From Tridacna crocea (lineage: Eukaryota; Mollusca; Bivalvia; Cardiida; Cardiidae): 64,000 nucleotides of DNA. Positions 46,237 to 57,973 of this stretch are shown piece by piece; the first letter of the stretch is position 1; each line of letters starts with the position of its first letter. The notes under the pieces were generated by a model that searched no databases, was not told the origin of the DNA, and was given only the letters and a program-made list of their open reading frames with translations. Where the stretch lies: positions 2,895,001-2,959,000 of the forward strand of contig OX031063.1 of assembly GCA_943736015.1 (NCBI GenBank). Reading direction: 5' to 3'. Position numbers and translations under genes: made by a program.

Positions 46237-46431
46237 CTCTTTACCACACGATGAAATTTGCCGACTTGTCTAAATTGAAAGCATTTGCAGACGACAAACC
46301 ACGTTCTGCTCAAGTTTTAGAATTTGTTCTCTGACAGCCTAGAAAACATTGTTGGAAAAGGAGAAAATGCTGGTAACTAGCACTTTCTCCTTTTTCAACA
46401 ATGTTTTCAAAAGTATTCTCCCTAATGAATT
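46237..46431. mobile_element. family A MITE, short arm partly deleted
   Basis: TTAA 46233-46236 precedes ctctttaccacacgatg. Hairpin about 46341-46408. It ends at the TTAA (46432-46435) shared with the next element. Confidence 0.8.
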
Positions 46432-46435
46432 TTAA

Positions 46436-46654
46436 CCCTTTACCAACAATCCCTGGTTTTTACGACCAAGAGGAAGAAGCCCTCTGAAAACATTGTGGGA
46501 AATGGAGAAAATGCTGGTAACCAGCATTTTCTCCTTTTCCCGCAATGTTCTCTATTCTTCTACAGTCAATTTTCAATTTTTGAGTCATTTAATTTTGTCG
46601 TCTGCAAATGCTTTCAATTTGGACAAGTCTAAAATTTTGCCGTTTGGTAAAGAG
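46436..46654. mobile_element. family A TTAA MITE, 219 bp
   Basis: TTAA at 46432-46435 and 46655-46658. Ends ccctttaccaacaatccc and cgtttggtaaagag. Hairpin about 46485-46552. Confidence 0.9.
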
Positions 46655-46832
46655 TTAAAAACATAACAGAGATTGTTTGAATATGGATTTAGCATTATTT
46701 TAACACAAAATTTGAATGATCAATAGGGCCAAATTGTCTGCGCATATCTTTGACTCCAGTCAACAAATCCGAACTCTTTACTTCATTTCTGCCAAGCCTT
46801 GATTGTGCAGGCGGTAAATTCACGGAGCTTAA

Positions 46833-47053
46833 CCCATTACCAAACGACAATATTTTCGACTGGTCCAAATTGAAAGCATTTGCAGACGACAAAATAAAAG
46901 TAACTGAAAATTTGAAATTTGTTATGTGAAGGGTAGAAAACATTGTGGGCAAAGGAAAAAATGCTGGTTACCAGCATTTTCTCCTTTTCCCACAATGTTT
47001 TCAAAAGGTTTCTTTCTCAGGGGCGTCAAAAGTAGTGATTGTGTGGTAATGGG
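46833..47053. mobile_element. family A MITE, full length 221 bp
   Basis: TTAA 46829-46832 on the left; TGAA in place of TTAA on the right. Ends cccattaccaaacgac and gtgtggtaatggg. Confidence 0.9.
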
Positions 47054-47313
47054 TGAAAACCCACTGGGTCACTCGTTCGAGTCTGCAGTTCTGCAGATTT
47101 CTGTCCAAGGATTGGTTGATGGTCATAGCGACATGATGCGTCCTTCTCTCACCGTTGCACATTGTTTCGACGATGGTTGTGTGGGAAAGCAGCCTGTGGC
47201 ATGGGAAGAATATTGTGCGATGTGACGATAAAAGATAACCCAGAAAAGTATGCTTAGGTGCACTTGTCGCAGGGATATAACTGAAGTAAAATTGAAAACT
47301 GCTTCAAACGCAT
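47054..47313 (+). mobile_element. tRNA-SINE, forward, head decayed
   Basis: Body tttctgtccaaggattggtt through gtgtgggaaagcagcctgtg to gcttaggtgcacttgtcg. Its 3' flank is split by the family L element. Confidence 0.8.
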
Positions 47314-47562
47314 TGTGACCCATCACGCGAAAAGGGATCTTCTGCAAACTGCGAAAAGTGTCAACCCTGGTCAGACAGCGGGAATTGCGCAGGCTGATCA
47401 GGTTGACACTTTTCGCTTTAATGACATTTTTCTGTGTGAATCGTGGTCATTACAATCATTTTTTAATTATCAACTTAAACTGACCTGCACTATCGTTGAT
47501 CTGTTTTCATCTAATTGATGTACAGAATTCCAAGGTGGTCCCTTTTTGCGTGATGGGTCACA
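47314..47562. mobile_element. family L foldback MITE, complete
   Basis: Ends tgtgacccatcacgcgaaaa and tttttgcgtgatgggtcaca are inverted. Internal hairpin 47357-47422 (aaaagtgtcaaccctggtca ... tgatcaggttgacactttt). Confidence 0.87.
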
Positions 47563-47636
47563 TTTGAAAGAAACAACATTTCATAAAGTCTGTACAGACG
47601 AACATAGTGCAACGTAATATTAAACAGCTGATTGTT

Positions 47637-47835
47637 GTTTTGACGATGGTTACGCGGGAAAGCAGCCAGTGGCTATGTAAGATTATTGTCTAAGGTAGTT
47701 TAAAGACAATGTAGGAAAGCACGGATAGGTGCATTTGTCGCCGGGATAAAACTGAAATAAAGGTGAATACTGGTTCAAATGCATAAGAAAGAAACAATAT
47801 TTCATTAAGTCTGTACAGAGGATTAACATAATGCA
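47637..47835 (+). repeat. second copy of a SINE-containing segment
   Basis: It parallels 47163-47313 plus 47563-47615: SINE body (cgggaaagcagccagtggct) then gaaagaaacaatatttcatt and gtctgtacaga. It lacks the family L insertion. Confidence 0.75.
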
Positions 47836-47899
47836 TTTAATGTTAAAAACGAATGTCAGCAAAGTAGAAAGCATTTGAAAAATATGAAGATGGGTTGGT

Positions 47900-48030
47900 G
47901 GAGTTAGGAAAACACTGTGGGGAGAAGAGAAATTGCTCGTTACGAGCAATTTCTCTTTTCGCCACAATGTTTTCCAAAAGCCATCTGCAGCATATAGGTC
48001 GTAATATATTCTACGTGATATTAAGGGTTT
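47900..48030. mobile_element. family A subtype B MITE, arms decayed
   Basis: Hairpin 47909-47975 with gaagagaaattgctcgttac and its complement. Confidence 0.75.
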
Positions 48031-48230
48031 TTTGAAATATCTACTTGTATGTTTATACATTTTTCAATAGACTGTAGAGCGGTCTATCAAATATGATATT
48101 GAAAAGTTTATCAAAGTGATTATCAGAATAAAGCAACATTGATTCTTTACAAAGTAATTCGCGTTACATATTGAACTTTTAAACATTTCTATTCGCATGA
48201 AGGGTCGTGTTATGTTATGAACCAGTACTT

Positions 48231-48318
48231 CCGTCCGTCCGTCCGTCCGACCGACCGACAGTCCGTTTGTCCGTCCGTCCGTCTGACCGACCGACCAACC
48301 GACAGTCCGTCCGTTAGC
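48231..48318. repeat. CCGT/CCGA microsatellite
   Basis: Blocks of gtcc, gacc and gtcc tetranucleotides. Confidence 0.9.
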
Positions 48319-48698
48319 AATTTCTTGTGTGGGCAACTCCTCCTACAGTTTCCAACTTATCTTACAACTTATATAAACTAATCTCCCTCGATTCTGCTTC
48401 CTGGAAACAACACCAGTACTTCCGCTAAATGTGTTGGCTGATGGAGAATCCCAAAGTTGACATCCGCTTCCAGGTATTAAACTCGGGACCTTACGTTTAC
48501 GAGACCTTCGCTCTACCTCACAGCCAAGGACACCACTAGTCTTTTGCATTAATGAAAATGAAGTTTTTGGTTTTAAATCTTTAATTCGTGTTTCTTCATC
48601 CCGATTTATAATTTTTCACCAAAAAATCACTCTTGACCTATATCGAGGATAATTCTTTGATAAAGTAGAATTGAAATTCAGCAATTTGTGGTGAATTA

Positions 48699-48925
48699 TT
48701 GTATGGTGTTTAACGCCGTGTTCGACATTATTTGAATTATATCATCGAGGCTGATGCATCTATATAAGACTTCCCTGGAGTTTCTTTTCACTAGATTTTC
48801 ACCATGTTCTGCCCAAATCACAGGATACTTTCCCACATAACAAACGTCGAAACAACGATTCAGCGGTGAGAGAGGAATGAATCCTGGCACAATGGCCATT
48901 ATCAGTCCTCGTAAAGAAGTTGGCC
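48699..48925 (-). mobile_element. tRNA-SINE, reverse, head missing
   Basis: tgtatggtgtttaacgccgt ... cccacataacaaacgtcgaa ... ccattatcagtcctcg. The satellite begins directly beyond its truncated 5' end. Confidence 0.8.
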
Positions 48926-48934
48926 TTCTGAAGA

Positions 48935-50370
48935 CCTCCCTACCTACCTATCTACTTACCCACCATCCCACCTACCTACCTCCCTCCCTCCTCCAACGCT
49001 CGATTCCTACCTCCCTACCTACCTCCCTACCTTCCTCCCTAACTACCTCACTACCAACCTCCCTCCCTCCCCCCTCCCCACCTACTTCACCATCTTCCTC
49101 CCTAACTACCTCACTACCTAATTCCCTCTCTCCCTTCCCACCTACCTCAATACCTTCCTCCCTAACTACCTCACTACCTACTTCCCCACCTGCCTCCCTA
49201 CCAACCTCACTACCTACCTACCTCCCTCCCTACCTGCCTACCTCACTACCTTCCTCCCTAACTACCTCACTACCTCTCTCCCTAACTACCTCACCACCTT
49301 CCTCCCTAACTACCTCACTACCTCTCTCCCTCCCTGCTTACCCACCTACCTCACTACCTTCCTCCCTAACTACCTCACTACCTCTCTCCCTCCCCACCTA
49401 CCTCACTACCTACCTCCCTCCCTCCCTCACTCCCTCCCCACCTCGCTCACTACCTACCTTCCTCCCTACCTACCTACTTCCCTACTTTCCTCCCTTACTA
49501 CCTAACTACCTCCCTCCCTTCCTCACTAACTACCTACCTTCCTCCCTAACTACCTTACTTCCTCCCTCTCTCCCTCCCTACCTACCTCACTACCTACCTA
49601 CCTCCCTGCCTCACTACCTTTCTCCCTCAATCCCTACCCACATACCTCACTACCTTCCTCGCTCCCTCCCTACCTACCTCACTAACTTCCTCCCTACTTT
49701 CCTCACCACCTTCCTCCCTACCTACTTCCCTCCCTCCCTACCTATCTCCCTCATACTACCTCACTACCTACCTCCCTAGCTACATCACTACCTACCTCCC
49801 TCCCTCCCTACCTACCTCACCACCTTCCTCCCTAAGTACCTCACCACCTACCTACCTCCCTATCTACCTCACTACCTTCCTCCCTAACTACCTTACTATC
49901 TAACTCCCTCCCTATCTACCCACCTCACCACCGTCCTTCTTAACTACCTCACTACCTACCTACCTACCTCACTACCTTCCTCCCTAACTACCTCACTACC
50001 TACCTACTTCCCTCCCTACCTACCTCACTACCTCCTTCCCTAAGTACCTCACTACCTACCTACCTCCCTACCTACCTTACTACCTTCCCCCTTACTACCT
50101 CACTGCCTACCTCCCTCCCTCCCTACGTACCTCACTATTTTCCTCCCTAACTAACTCACTACCTTCCTCCCTAACTATCGCCTTCCCTCCCTCCCTTCCT
50201 ACCTACCTCCCTCCCTCCCTACCTATCTACCTCCCTCCCTCCCGACCCACCTCGCTACCTTCCTCCCTTACTACCTCACTACCTTCCTCCTTAACTATCT
50301 CCTTCCTTCCTACCTACCTACTTACTTACCTACCTACCTACCTATCTCCCGCTCTCCCTCCCAACCAAAT
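48935..50370. repeat. CCTA/CCTC tetranucleotide satellite, about 1.4 kb
   Basis: Irregular alternation of ctac, cctc and ccct words with a longer phrase (cttcctccctaactacctca) recurring every 40-70 bp. The complementary strand is G-rich with many GGGAGG/TAGG words. A 300-codon Leu/Pro/Ser/Thr frame runs through it only because of the composition. Confidence 0.97.
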
Positions 50371-50929
50371 ATGACCTTAGAATGACAACAATTTGGTTAT
50401 ACTATGGCTTGGAAGTTTCATTTTACATAATTACAGGTTAAAAGTCAATGGAGGTGGCCGCTAAAGACAGACTTTCCTATATCGATAGATTTTATCTAAC
50501 CTCCATATACATACATTTGACAGCAAAAAATGGTATCAGTTATTCGATTTAGAACACTAAATCTGATCAAAGTAGAACACATTAGGCACAATGTAATATA
50601 ATAAGTGTGCTTCGGAATATTTGATTAAAGTATTGGCGATCAATTTGAAGTCAATTGCCTTGTAGAGGGAGGCCCGAACGGGGGACAGGAGTGCTGTTTA
50701 TTTGTTTGAAAATATTTACCTATGCGATACTTTAGTCATATTACAGTGACAGCACCCTTTTTTTTGTGTGTACCTCCTGAGTTTTATGAGTGTCCGGCAG
50801 AGATTCCGTGGTAGCTTGCTCAAGTAAAAATGTCCACTGTCCTCTGCGGGATGCGTACTAGAATATCGGGTCACAAAGTCTAACACGATAACAACCAACA
50901 CACATAAGATTACCGACGGGAGGCACATT

Positions 50930-51352
50930 GGCGGTAATCGATAACTTATGTATACCGTTGTCCTTTTGGTAATAGATTATTCATATAATCACTGTTTTAA
51001 AATCGATAATTGATACATTGTTGATGATCCTTTCATAGTCGATTTTTGATATACCAATTTCTCGGTTGTACTCGATTATTGATGCACCAATGTCCCATTG
51101 GTAACCCATATTTGATGTATCAATGCCCTATACCATGTCCCGTTGGTAATCGATAACTGATACAGAAATGTCCCATTGCCAATCGATTGTCTAAATACTA
51201 ATGTTCCATTGATACGTAATTGATTACTGATATACTAATGTCTCATTGAAAACGGATCATTCATTATGCTAATGTCCCATTGACAATGGATTACTGGTAT
51301 ACCAATGTCACATTGGTAATCCGTTATTTATATACCATTGTCCCATTGGAAT
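50930..51352. repeat. degenerate minisatellite of about 34 bp
   Basis: Roughly eleven units of the form taatcgattattgata then taccaatgtcccattgg, with strong divergence. Confidence 0.8.
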
Positions 51353-51620
51353 TATGTGTAATAGGGATTCTTTGAATAACTCATGACCAAAAAGGCAGAA
51401 GTCAAAACTGAGAGCATTTGCAAACGACAACATATACCTGTGAATCAGATATTGGAAATTTGTTGTTGGAAGGATAGAAAGCACCGTAGGAAAAGTATAG
51501 GCCATTGGTAAAAAGTTTTTTATCCTTTTTCCACAATGTTTTTTAAAGCTTTCTTTCTCACATACGTTGGAAAAATCGATAATGTACATGAAAAAGGATT
51601 TTCATCTAAAAGTTAAAAAG
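51353..51620. mobile_element. family A MITE, decayed
   Basis: Long arm gagcatttgcaaacgacaac, decayed hairpin 51478-51542, short-arm remnant. Confidence 0.6.
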
Positions 51621-51925
51621 AGAAATCATTGTAATAAAATATGAAGCCGTCCACTTTGGAGCAAGGTCATCTTTTACCGCAATGTTTTCAAAAGGGTTCT
51701 CGCTGCAAGTTTTGAGCTAAACAATTATTTTTACACCAGGGCATGCAAAATTATTCTCCATACTAAAGCCTAAAATCATCATGAAAGACGGGTTGTATTA
51801 AGGAAAAGAACGTCAGACAACTATTTGAGTCTCGCCTTGTGAAAGGAGAGGATTTAATACCAATTCTTCAAATCCACAATTTTACCACCATTATAATTCC
51901 TCACAGTCCGGGCCTCGTTTTTATC

Positions 51926-52195
51926 ATATGACCTGCAACAGGTGAAAAGGGGCATTCATACATTTACGTAAAATGTCGTCTCGGATCAGCCTACGCAGTC
52001 CACGTAGGCTGATCCGAGACAACACTTATTGATTGTGTTTGATTTTCTGTTTCACGCAAGTCTACTGAAGCACAAAATCTAACGTTGTCGTAAAGTGCCG
52101 TCTCGGATTAGCCTGCGCGGACAGCGCAGGCTAATCCGAGACGACGCTTTACGCAAAGGTACCAAGGCCCCTTTTCGCGTGTTGCGGACTATATT
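51926..52195. mobile_element. family D double-hairpin MITE
   Basis: Outer ends atatgacctgcaac and gttgcggactatat. Hairpins 51969-52027 and 52089-52151; the second is nearly perfect around gcctgcgcggacagcgcagg. Confidence 0.88.
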
Positions 52196-52374
52196 GAGTT
52201 CTTTTTGACGTCTTGTACATTATTATTGGCAGTATACAAAGGTATTTTCAATAGCGTTGTACTCCGATATCGGAAAAACGTATCCAAGTTTTATCAATTT
52301 ATTGCCATTTATGGAATTGAAAGACCTTTGGCGAAGATAACCCCTCAAAATTTACCCTTCATATATGAGCAATA

Positions 52375-52612
52375 CTTCGTGAAAAGGGGGTTTATAGCAC
52401 ATGCAAAAACTATCGATCCAGGTCAGCCTGCGCAGTGCGCGCATGCTGACCTAAGCCGAAACTTTTTCCTTTATTGAATTTAATTTTCTGCATGTCAGAT
52501 GACCATTTTACCTCATAACTCAGACGGTTGATAGAACAAAATGGATTTTATGGATCCATAATCATGTGCTGACTTGAGATGCATTAAGCCCCATTTTGCC
52601 AGAGCTTGGTTC
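52375..52612 (+). mobile_element. family G element, complete
   Basis: Left gtgaaaagggggtttatagc; hairpin 52408-52467 (gtcagcctgcgcagtgcgcg); middle ttttctgcatgtcag; right end gatgcattaagccccatttt, roughly complementary to the left end of other copies. Confidence 0.75.
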
Positions 52613-52724
52613 ATTTAATATGTCAGATGGTCTGTGTTATGTATGTAGTCTGTATGCAAATTTCATTATTACTTGGGGGATTTTCCTGTCTCGTTTTTTG
52701 CCAAGTGGTCTTATCTTTTTGCTA

Positions 52725-53345
52725 GCCGGTCATTATTCCTGCCAACCAATCATAATTCCTGCCAACCAATCATGATTCCTGCCAACTGGTCATAATTCCT
52801 GCCAACCGCTCATTATTCCTGCCAAACGGTCATAATCCTACCATCCGGTCATGATTTATGCCACCCGATCATGATTCCTGCCAACCAGTCATGATTCCTT
52901 CCAACAGCGATCATGATTCCTGGCAACTGGTCATAATTCCTGTCTATCGGTCATGATTCCTGTCAACCAGTCATGATTCCTTCCAACCGATCATGATTCC
53001 TGCCAACCGGCCATGGTTCCTGTCAACCTGTTTTGATTCCTATCAATCGATCATGATTCCTGCCAACTGGTCATAATTCCTGCCAATCAGGCATGATTTC
53101 TGGCAACCTGTCATGACTCCTGCCAACTAGTCACGGTTCTTGCCAACCGGTCATCATCCCTACATACCAGTCATGGTTCCTGCCAACCAGTCATGATTCC
53201 TGCCAACCAGTCATAAAAACTGTCAACTGGTCATGATTCCTGTCAACCAGTCATGATTCCTGTCAATCAATCGTGACTCCTATCAGCCGGTCATGGTTCC
53301 TGTCAACCAGCCATGACCCTTGTCAACCGGTCATGGTTCTTGTGG
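52725..53345. repeat. 20-bp minisatellite, about 30 units
   Basis: Units of ccggtcatgattcctgccaa with point changes, in strict 20-bp register over most of the array. Confidence 0.95.
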
Positions 53346-53429
53346 GATAAGATTGCACTTCACGGAAGGTGCAGTCTGATCTGTGCATTACCCTATTATA
53401 TGAGATATTAAGGCAATGTAAGGCTCTAA

Positions 53430-53653
53430 CTTTTTACCAAACGACAAACTTATAGACTGGTCAAAATTTAAAGCATTTGCAGACGACAAAATAAATGAGA
53501 CTTAAAAGTTAAAATTTGCTATGGGAAGGCCTGATAGAAAACGTTGTGGGAAAAGAAAGAAGTCTGGTTACCAGCATTTTCTCCTTTTCCCACAATGTTT
53601 TCAAAAGGCTTCTTTCTCAGGGTCGTCAAAAGTCGTCATTGTGTGGTAAAGGG
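53430..53653. mobile_element. family A MITE
   Basis: Left ctttttaccaaacgac; right gtgtggtaaaggg before TTAA at 53654-53657. Hairpin about 53537-53602. Confidence 0.88.
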
Positions 53654-53819
53654 TTAATTTGTAGTTAGTTGGGACATTTTATTCGCAGAAAATGTTCATT
53701 CGCGTTAGTACAGCAAGAGGACGATACAGGAAGGGACGTAACTCTGTTATAAAAATGTACTTAGAGTATCGATTATGTCCCCTAGTTATGTCTCTCCTGT
53801 CACAGTGCAGCTTTTTACC

Positions 53820-53930
53820 CGAGCAAAACCAGCGCCTCTCACAACCCTGAGGAAGACAGCTTTTGAAAACATTATGGTAAAAAAGAGAAAAGGCCGGTTA
53901 AGCAGCATTTTCTCCTTCTTCCTGTGTTTC
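53820..53930. mobile_element. family A short-arm and hairpin fragment
   Basis: accctgaggaagacagctttt, a decayed hairpin, then a small duplication (catcatttagggagtg, twice) at 53929-53964. Confidence 0.65.
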
Positions 53931-53965
53931 ATCATTTAGGGAGTGTTTCATCATTTAGGGAGTGA

Positions 53966-54165
53966 ACTTTAACCTTAGGCTTCCAAAGGCGACTAAATGA
54001 CATTTTGCGGACAGTGTAGATCAAGATCAGACTGCACGAAACGTGCAGTCTGATCTTAGATCTACACTGTCCGATAAGGGGATATTATTCCCCAAAACAT
54101 AATTTTGAAAAAGCAATATTTTGGGTTTTAATATCGAAATGTAATATTCGTTATTTAGCAGGAAA
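53966..54165 (+). mobile_element. family C palindromic MITE
   Basis: Left taaccttaggcttcc; near-perfect palindrome 54007-54073; right gttatttagcagg. Confidence 0.82.
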
Positions 54166-54610
54166 AGTGATAACGGAGAAGACTATCTAACAAATCTGAT
54201 TGGTTAGTCTATAAAAATCCGACCAATCATAAGCCTGATGTTCTTTATTATTATTTTTCTCTGACACGCATGCTCGGAGTTTTTTGTATGCAAAGGACTG
54301 GTCTTGATCTATACTATTTTCAAAAACAACGAAAATAAAAGGGTTTCTTTACGTCAGCCTCAGACGGCCAGCCTATTACTAATACAAAAAGAAAGATTTT
54401 CGAACAAAGACGACCATTGTTTACCGGTGCATTCTACTGCCCCAGAACCGTTGAGAAAGTTGCATTATAATGCAATAAACTGGTGCAATAAAACACCAAA
54501 AATAACTGCTCCCTATATGGGGTAGATGTCGATTTGAGATAGCATACTGACATACTGACACGAATTAAAACGATTTCTCCCGTCATAAGACGTTTGTCGG
54601 ATCGGTTACA
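54166..54610. other. intergenic stretch, no supported feature
   Basis: I see no gene. A 73-codon frame at 54304-54525 has no recognisable domain. Confidence 0.4.
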
Positions 54611-54687
54611 TTTTTAACTAGTTACCAAACGACAACAGATTGGACTGGACCGAATTTAAAGTATTTGCAGACGACAGGTTAAATATA

Positions 54688-55137
54688 TAGAGGATATTTG
54701 TTTTTTTCGGTGAAAGATCGAAATTTATTTCATCGAGTGGACACCATCGGTAATATTTTCACGAGTGGCACAGCCACGAGTGAAAATATTACCTATGGTG
54801 TTCACGAGATGAAATAAATTTCGATTTTTCACCGAAAAAAACAAATATTCTATTTATTTTATGCTTTTAACCCTTTCTGAGAGGAGCTTTATCAAAATTC
54901 AGCACAGTTCTTTTCCCTTATTCCCCGTGGCGGCCCCCTCCCGCATAGCAACGTTACGTCAAGGACGAGAAATGTAAGGTATATGACGTCATATTTCCCA
55001 TCTGGTTGTTAGGCACGCGCAATTTACCTAGGCAACAAGAACATGAAACTCGGTATTTTCACTTGGTGGTACCGGTGTAAGATCGAAAAATATTTTCACT
55101 GCTATTTCTCGATATCCTACCGGAAAGCATGAAATAA
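54688..55137 (+). mobile_element. family J foldback element
   Basis: Palindrome 54717-54835 with the core cacgagtggcacagccacg, then the body to ccggaaagcatgaaataa. It abuts a half-copy of family A (54615-54687). Confidence 0.82.
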
Positions 55138-55194
55138 AGATAAAATGATTTCCTCTGTCATACGACTTTGCGGGTTTATTTAAATTTTTGATTT

Positions 55195-55241
55195 GTTACC
55201 CCACGACAACGTTCTAGACTGGTTGTGATTGTGTGGAAGGC
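55195..55241. mobile_element. family A internal-deletion derivative
   Basis: ttgttaccccacgacaacgtt, ctagactggt and gattgtgtggaagg join the two ends without a hairpin. It directly abuts the TTAA of the next element. Confidence 0.55.
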
Positions 55242-55245
55242 TTAA

Positions 55246-55466
55246 CCCATTACCACACAATCCCTACTTTTGACGTCCCTGAGAAAGAAGCCTTTAGAAA
55301 ACATTGTGGGAAAAGGAGAAAATGCTGGTAACCAGCATTTTCTCCTTTTCCCACAAAGTTTTCTACCCTATCAAAGCAAAATTGCACCATTTGAGCCACT
55401 CTAAAATTGTCGTCTGCAAATGCTTTCAATTTGGAAAGGTCTAAAACTTTGCTGTCTGGTAACAGG
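55246..55466. mobile_element. family A TTAA MITE, full length 221 bp
   Basis: TTAA at 55242-55245 and 55467-55470; ends cccattaccacacaatccc and ctgtctggtaacagg; hairpin about 55297-55364. Confidence 0.92.
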
Positions 55467-55470
55467 TTAA

Positions 55471-56006
55471 AGGAGCGTTATTTGGATTATTTTATCCAAC
55501 CAAACTTAGCAATTGATTCATATCTGGATTAAGTAAGGCCACATCTGGCAAGTCCTCATTAAAGGAAAAAGAGAAAAAGACATATATAAACGAGAAAAAA
55601 TAGTTTTTCAGTGGTATTTCCCTAATAGGATTCGTATCCTGTATCCTCTGAAGTTTCTATTTTTAGATTTCACGACAGAATTCCGCACAGGTTTGGGAGA
55701 ATATCATGCGATTAAAACATGCAACGAAAATGTGGGATAGTATTAAAATAACAACGATGACGTCATATTTTACGTCATTACAGATTGTAGCCATCAGGGG
55801 AAACGTTTGGCATGAGGATACAAGTATTTATAATTTAATGATATAAAGATGAAACGGGCCTAAAAACTGCCTGAAAAGTGCTTGAAAATGGGTACAAATA
55901 ACCATGAATGGATATTATCCAATCAGAAGTTATGTGTTTTCATGACAATTAGATTTGAAATTATGAGAAGTTTTAAAGGACTCCGTAGCCTTTCAAAGTA
56001 TTGTCC
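55471..56006. other. intergenic stretch, no supported feature
   Basis: I see no gene or bounded repeat. Confidence 0.4.
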
Positions 56007-56010
56007 TTAA

Positions 56011-56552
56011 AGGTGGCCCTTCAGATTTGGGACGAAAATTTTACAAAAGTGCAAAAAAATCATTCTTATACTCCCAAAGCCTTTTAATTTTCATTCATAA
56101 AACCCCAGTAGTCGAAATCCGTCCGACAACACGAGAAATTAGAGATTTACTACGGCCCAGGTTGACACCAACGGGAGACACTTTCTATTTTTAGATGGTC
56201 AATTCGCTAATTTACTTACAGGAATACACAGAAGAAGCTTCAAACATAGCGTCCGAAGAAGACATTATGGAAAATAATTATTACATACTTGTTATGATAG
56301 GAAATTTAAGCGTTATGAGTCTCGTGCCAGTCACTTAACATTCCAACAATGCTTTATTGATTTTTGGCGCGAAATCTAAAAATAGCTTAAGAGGCTACGT
56401 AGCCTTTAAAGGGAATACCATCAATTTTTTTTTTTTTTTTTGTAATTTTATGAATCTTAATTATTGATGATTTGTATTATTTTTTCATATGAATTTCAGT
56501 GATATATATATTTTTTAATTTGGTGAGATGTAAAAATTCTAAATACCCACCT
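56011..56552. mobile_element. family I TTAA element, 542 bp
   Basis: TTAA at 56007-56010 and 56553-56556; ends AGGTGGCCC and CCCACCT. Similar to 6373-6913 along its length. Confidence 0.85.
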
Positions 56553-56558
56553 TTAAGG

Positions 56559-56742
56559 ATAGGGCACTCTAATGTGGATTCCTGTCTCATCGCCTTTCAT
56601 CGTCGAAAGTAGTACGAAATCGGCTAAGACCGACCGATAGATGCTGGTTCCCCGCGTTGATTACGGAATACCTGTGTCTAAGCCGAATCTGCACGATGAA
56701 AGACAATGTTACGATAATCCCATTAAGTTACCCTATTCTTAA
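56559..56742. mobile_element. family F foldback MITE
   Basis: Ends gatagggcactctaatg and cattaagttaccctattct; arms with cgcctttcatcgtcg and cacgatgaaagacaatg; loop gatgctggttccccgcg as in 29041-29233. Confidence 0.78.
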
Positions 56743-57100
56743 CGTAAAATACCCTAACTCTTTTGGTGCAATATGGAATAAAATTTGTTCTTAGTTGATA
56801 AATAAGGATTTATACTGATATAATACCTTTTAGCCGACCAGAAATTACTTTGATGTCTGTCTATCTTGAAATCAATTGTTGATACTTTTCTTAGTTTCTT
56901 GGGAATGTAATTATTATCTCTCTTTGTAATGAGAATATAGTGGTTTTAGGTTTATAAATGAAAATTCTACGAAGTAAAAAAATGGGAAAAAATGACTCGG
57001 TTAAAGTAGTACAATAATACTCATTTTTAATCATACAAAATTTTGTAGGATAATATACATGTAGTGGAAATAGCTGTTTTCCATTAGGGGGCCTAGTACC
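56743..57100 (+). repeat. family M repeat, uninterrupted
   Basis: Reverse of the two parts of 6090-7010, without the family I insertion; also similar to 14990-15180. Confidence 0.75.
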
Positions 57101-57245
57101 CTAAAAGGCGTCGCATAGATTCTGAAACATGCAACTGCGTAATTCCCTTGTTTACTATTCAGATCACGATTGTCTTCACCTAGAAGAACGATTTCCATCA
57201 ATTTCATTTTATTTATTGACATCTCATGAAATTTCACCCTAACGC

Positions 57246-57453
57246 TTAGGCTGCTAAGCGCTACTCGCTGACCTTTTGCGGACAGTGAAGATCAAGATCA
57301 GACTGCACAGAACGTGCAGTCTGATCTTGGATCTACACTGTCCGATAAGGAGATTTTTTCCCCACAAAAAATAATTGAAATGGCATTATTTCGTTTTTTT
57401 TTTTTATCGTCGACCTAGAAGGTTTCATTTCATATATTTTGCAGGCGAAGGGT
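57246..57453 (+). mobile_element. family C palindromic MITE
   Basis: Left ttaggctgctaagcg; near-perfect palindrome 57280-57345; right tgcaggcgaaggg before TTAA. Confidence 0.85.
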
Positions 57454-57491
57454 TAATCAATGAGCTCACCTGGAGAGAAAGTGACGATTAA

Positions 57492-57712
57492 CCCTTTACC
57501 AGACGACAAAATTTTCGACTGTTCCAAACTGAAAGCATTAGCAGACGACAAAATAAAAGTGACTCAAAAATTTAAATTTGTTTTGGGAATGGTAGAAAAC
57601 ATTGTGGGAAAAGGAGAAAATGCTGGTAACCAGCATTTTCTCCTTTTCCCACGATGTTTTCAAACGCTGTCTTCCTCTGCGTCGTTAAAAATACAGATTG
57701 TTTGGTAAAGAG
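57492..57712. mobile_element. family A MITE, full length 221 bp
   Basis: TTAA 57488-57491 on the left, CTGA on the right; ends ccctttaccagacgac and tgtttggtaaagag; hairpin about 57593-57660. Confidence 0.9.
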
Positions 57713-57973
57713 CTGAAAATCTATTTATAACAATTTAATTGAGTGTTGTTATACAGAAGTCATTTATCATTTTACCATGGTTTCGATTTTTTTGTCTATG
57801 TTTATATATGAATGCCGATAAATCAAGTAAATTGATCAAACAAATGATTGGTTTTTTTTTTTCTGCGACCTTTACGACCCTTGGGGGCCGGCGAAGGCAG
57901 AAAGGGGGTGGGGTGGAGAGAAGAATCTTTTCTTCAGTTTATTTTCAAACGATTTAATTGTCTCTTCTTGCAG

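Noticed and set aside
48877..49779. A 300-codon open frame rich in Leu, Pro, Ser and Thr on the plus strand
   Set aside because: It lies entirely in the CCTA/CCTC satellite; lack of stops follows from composition and there is no domain or splice context.
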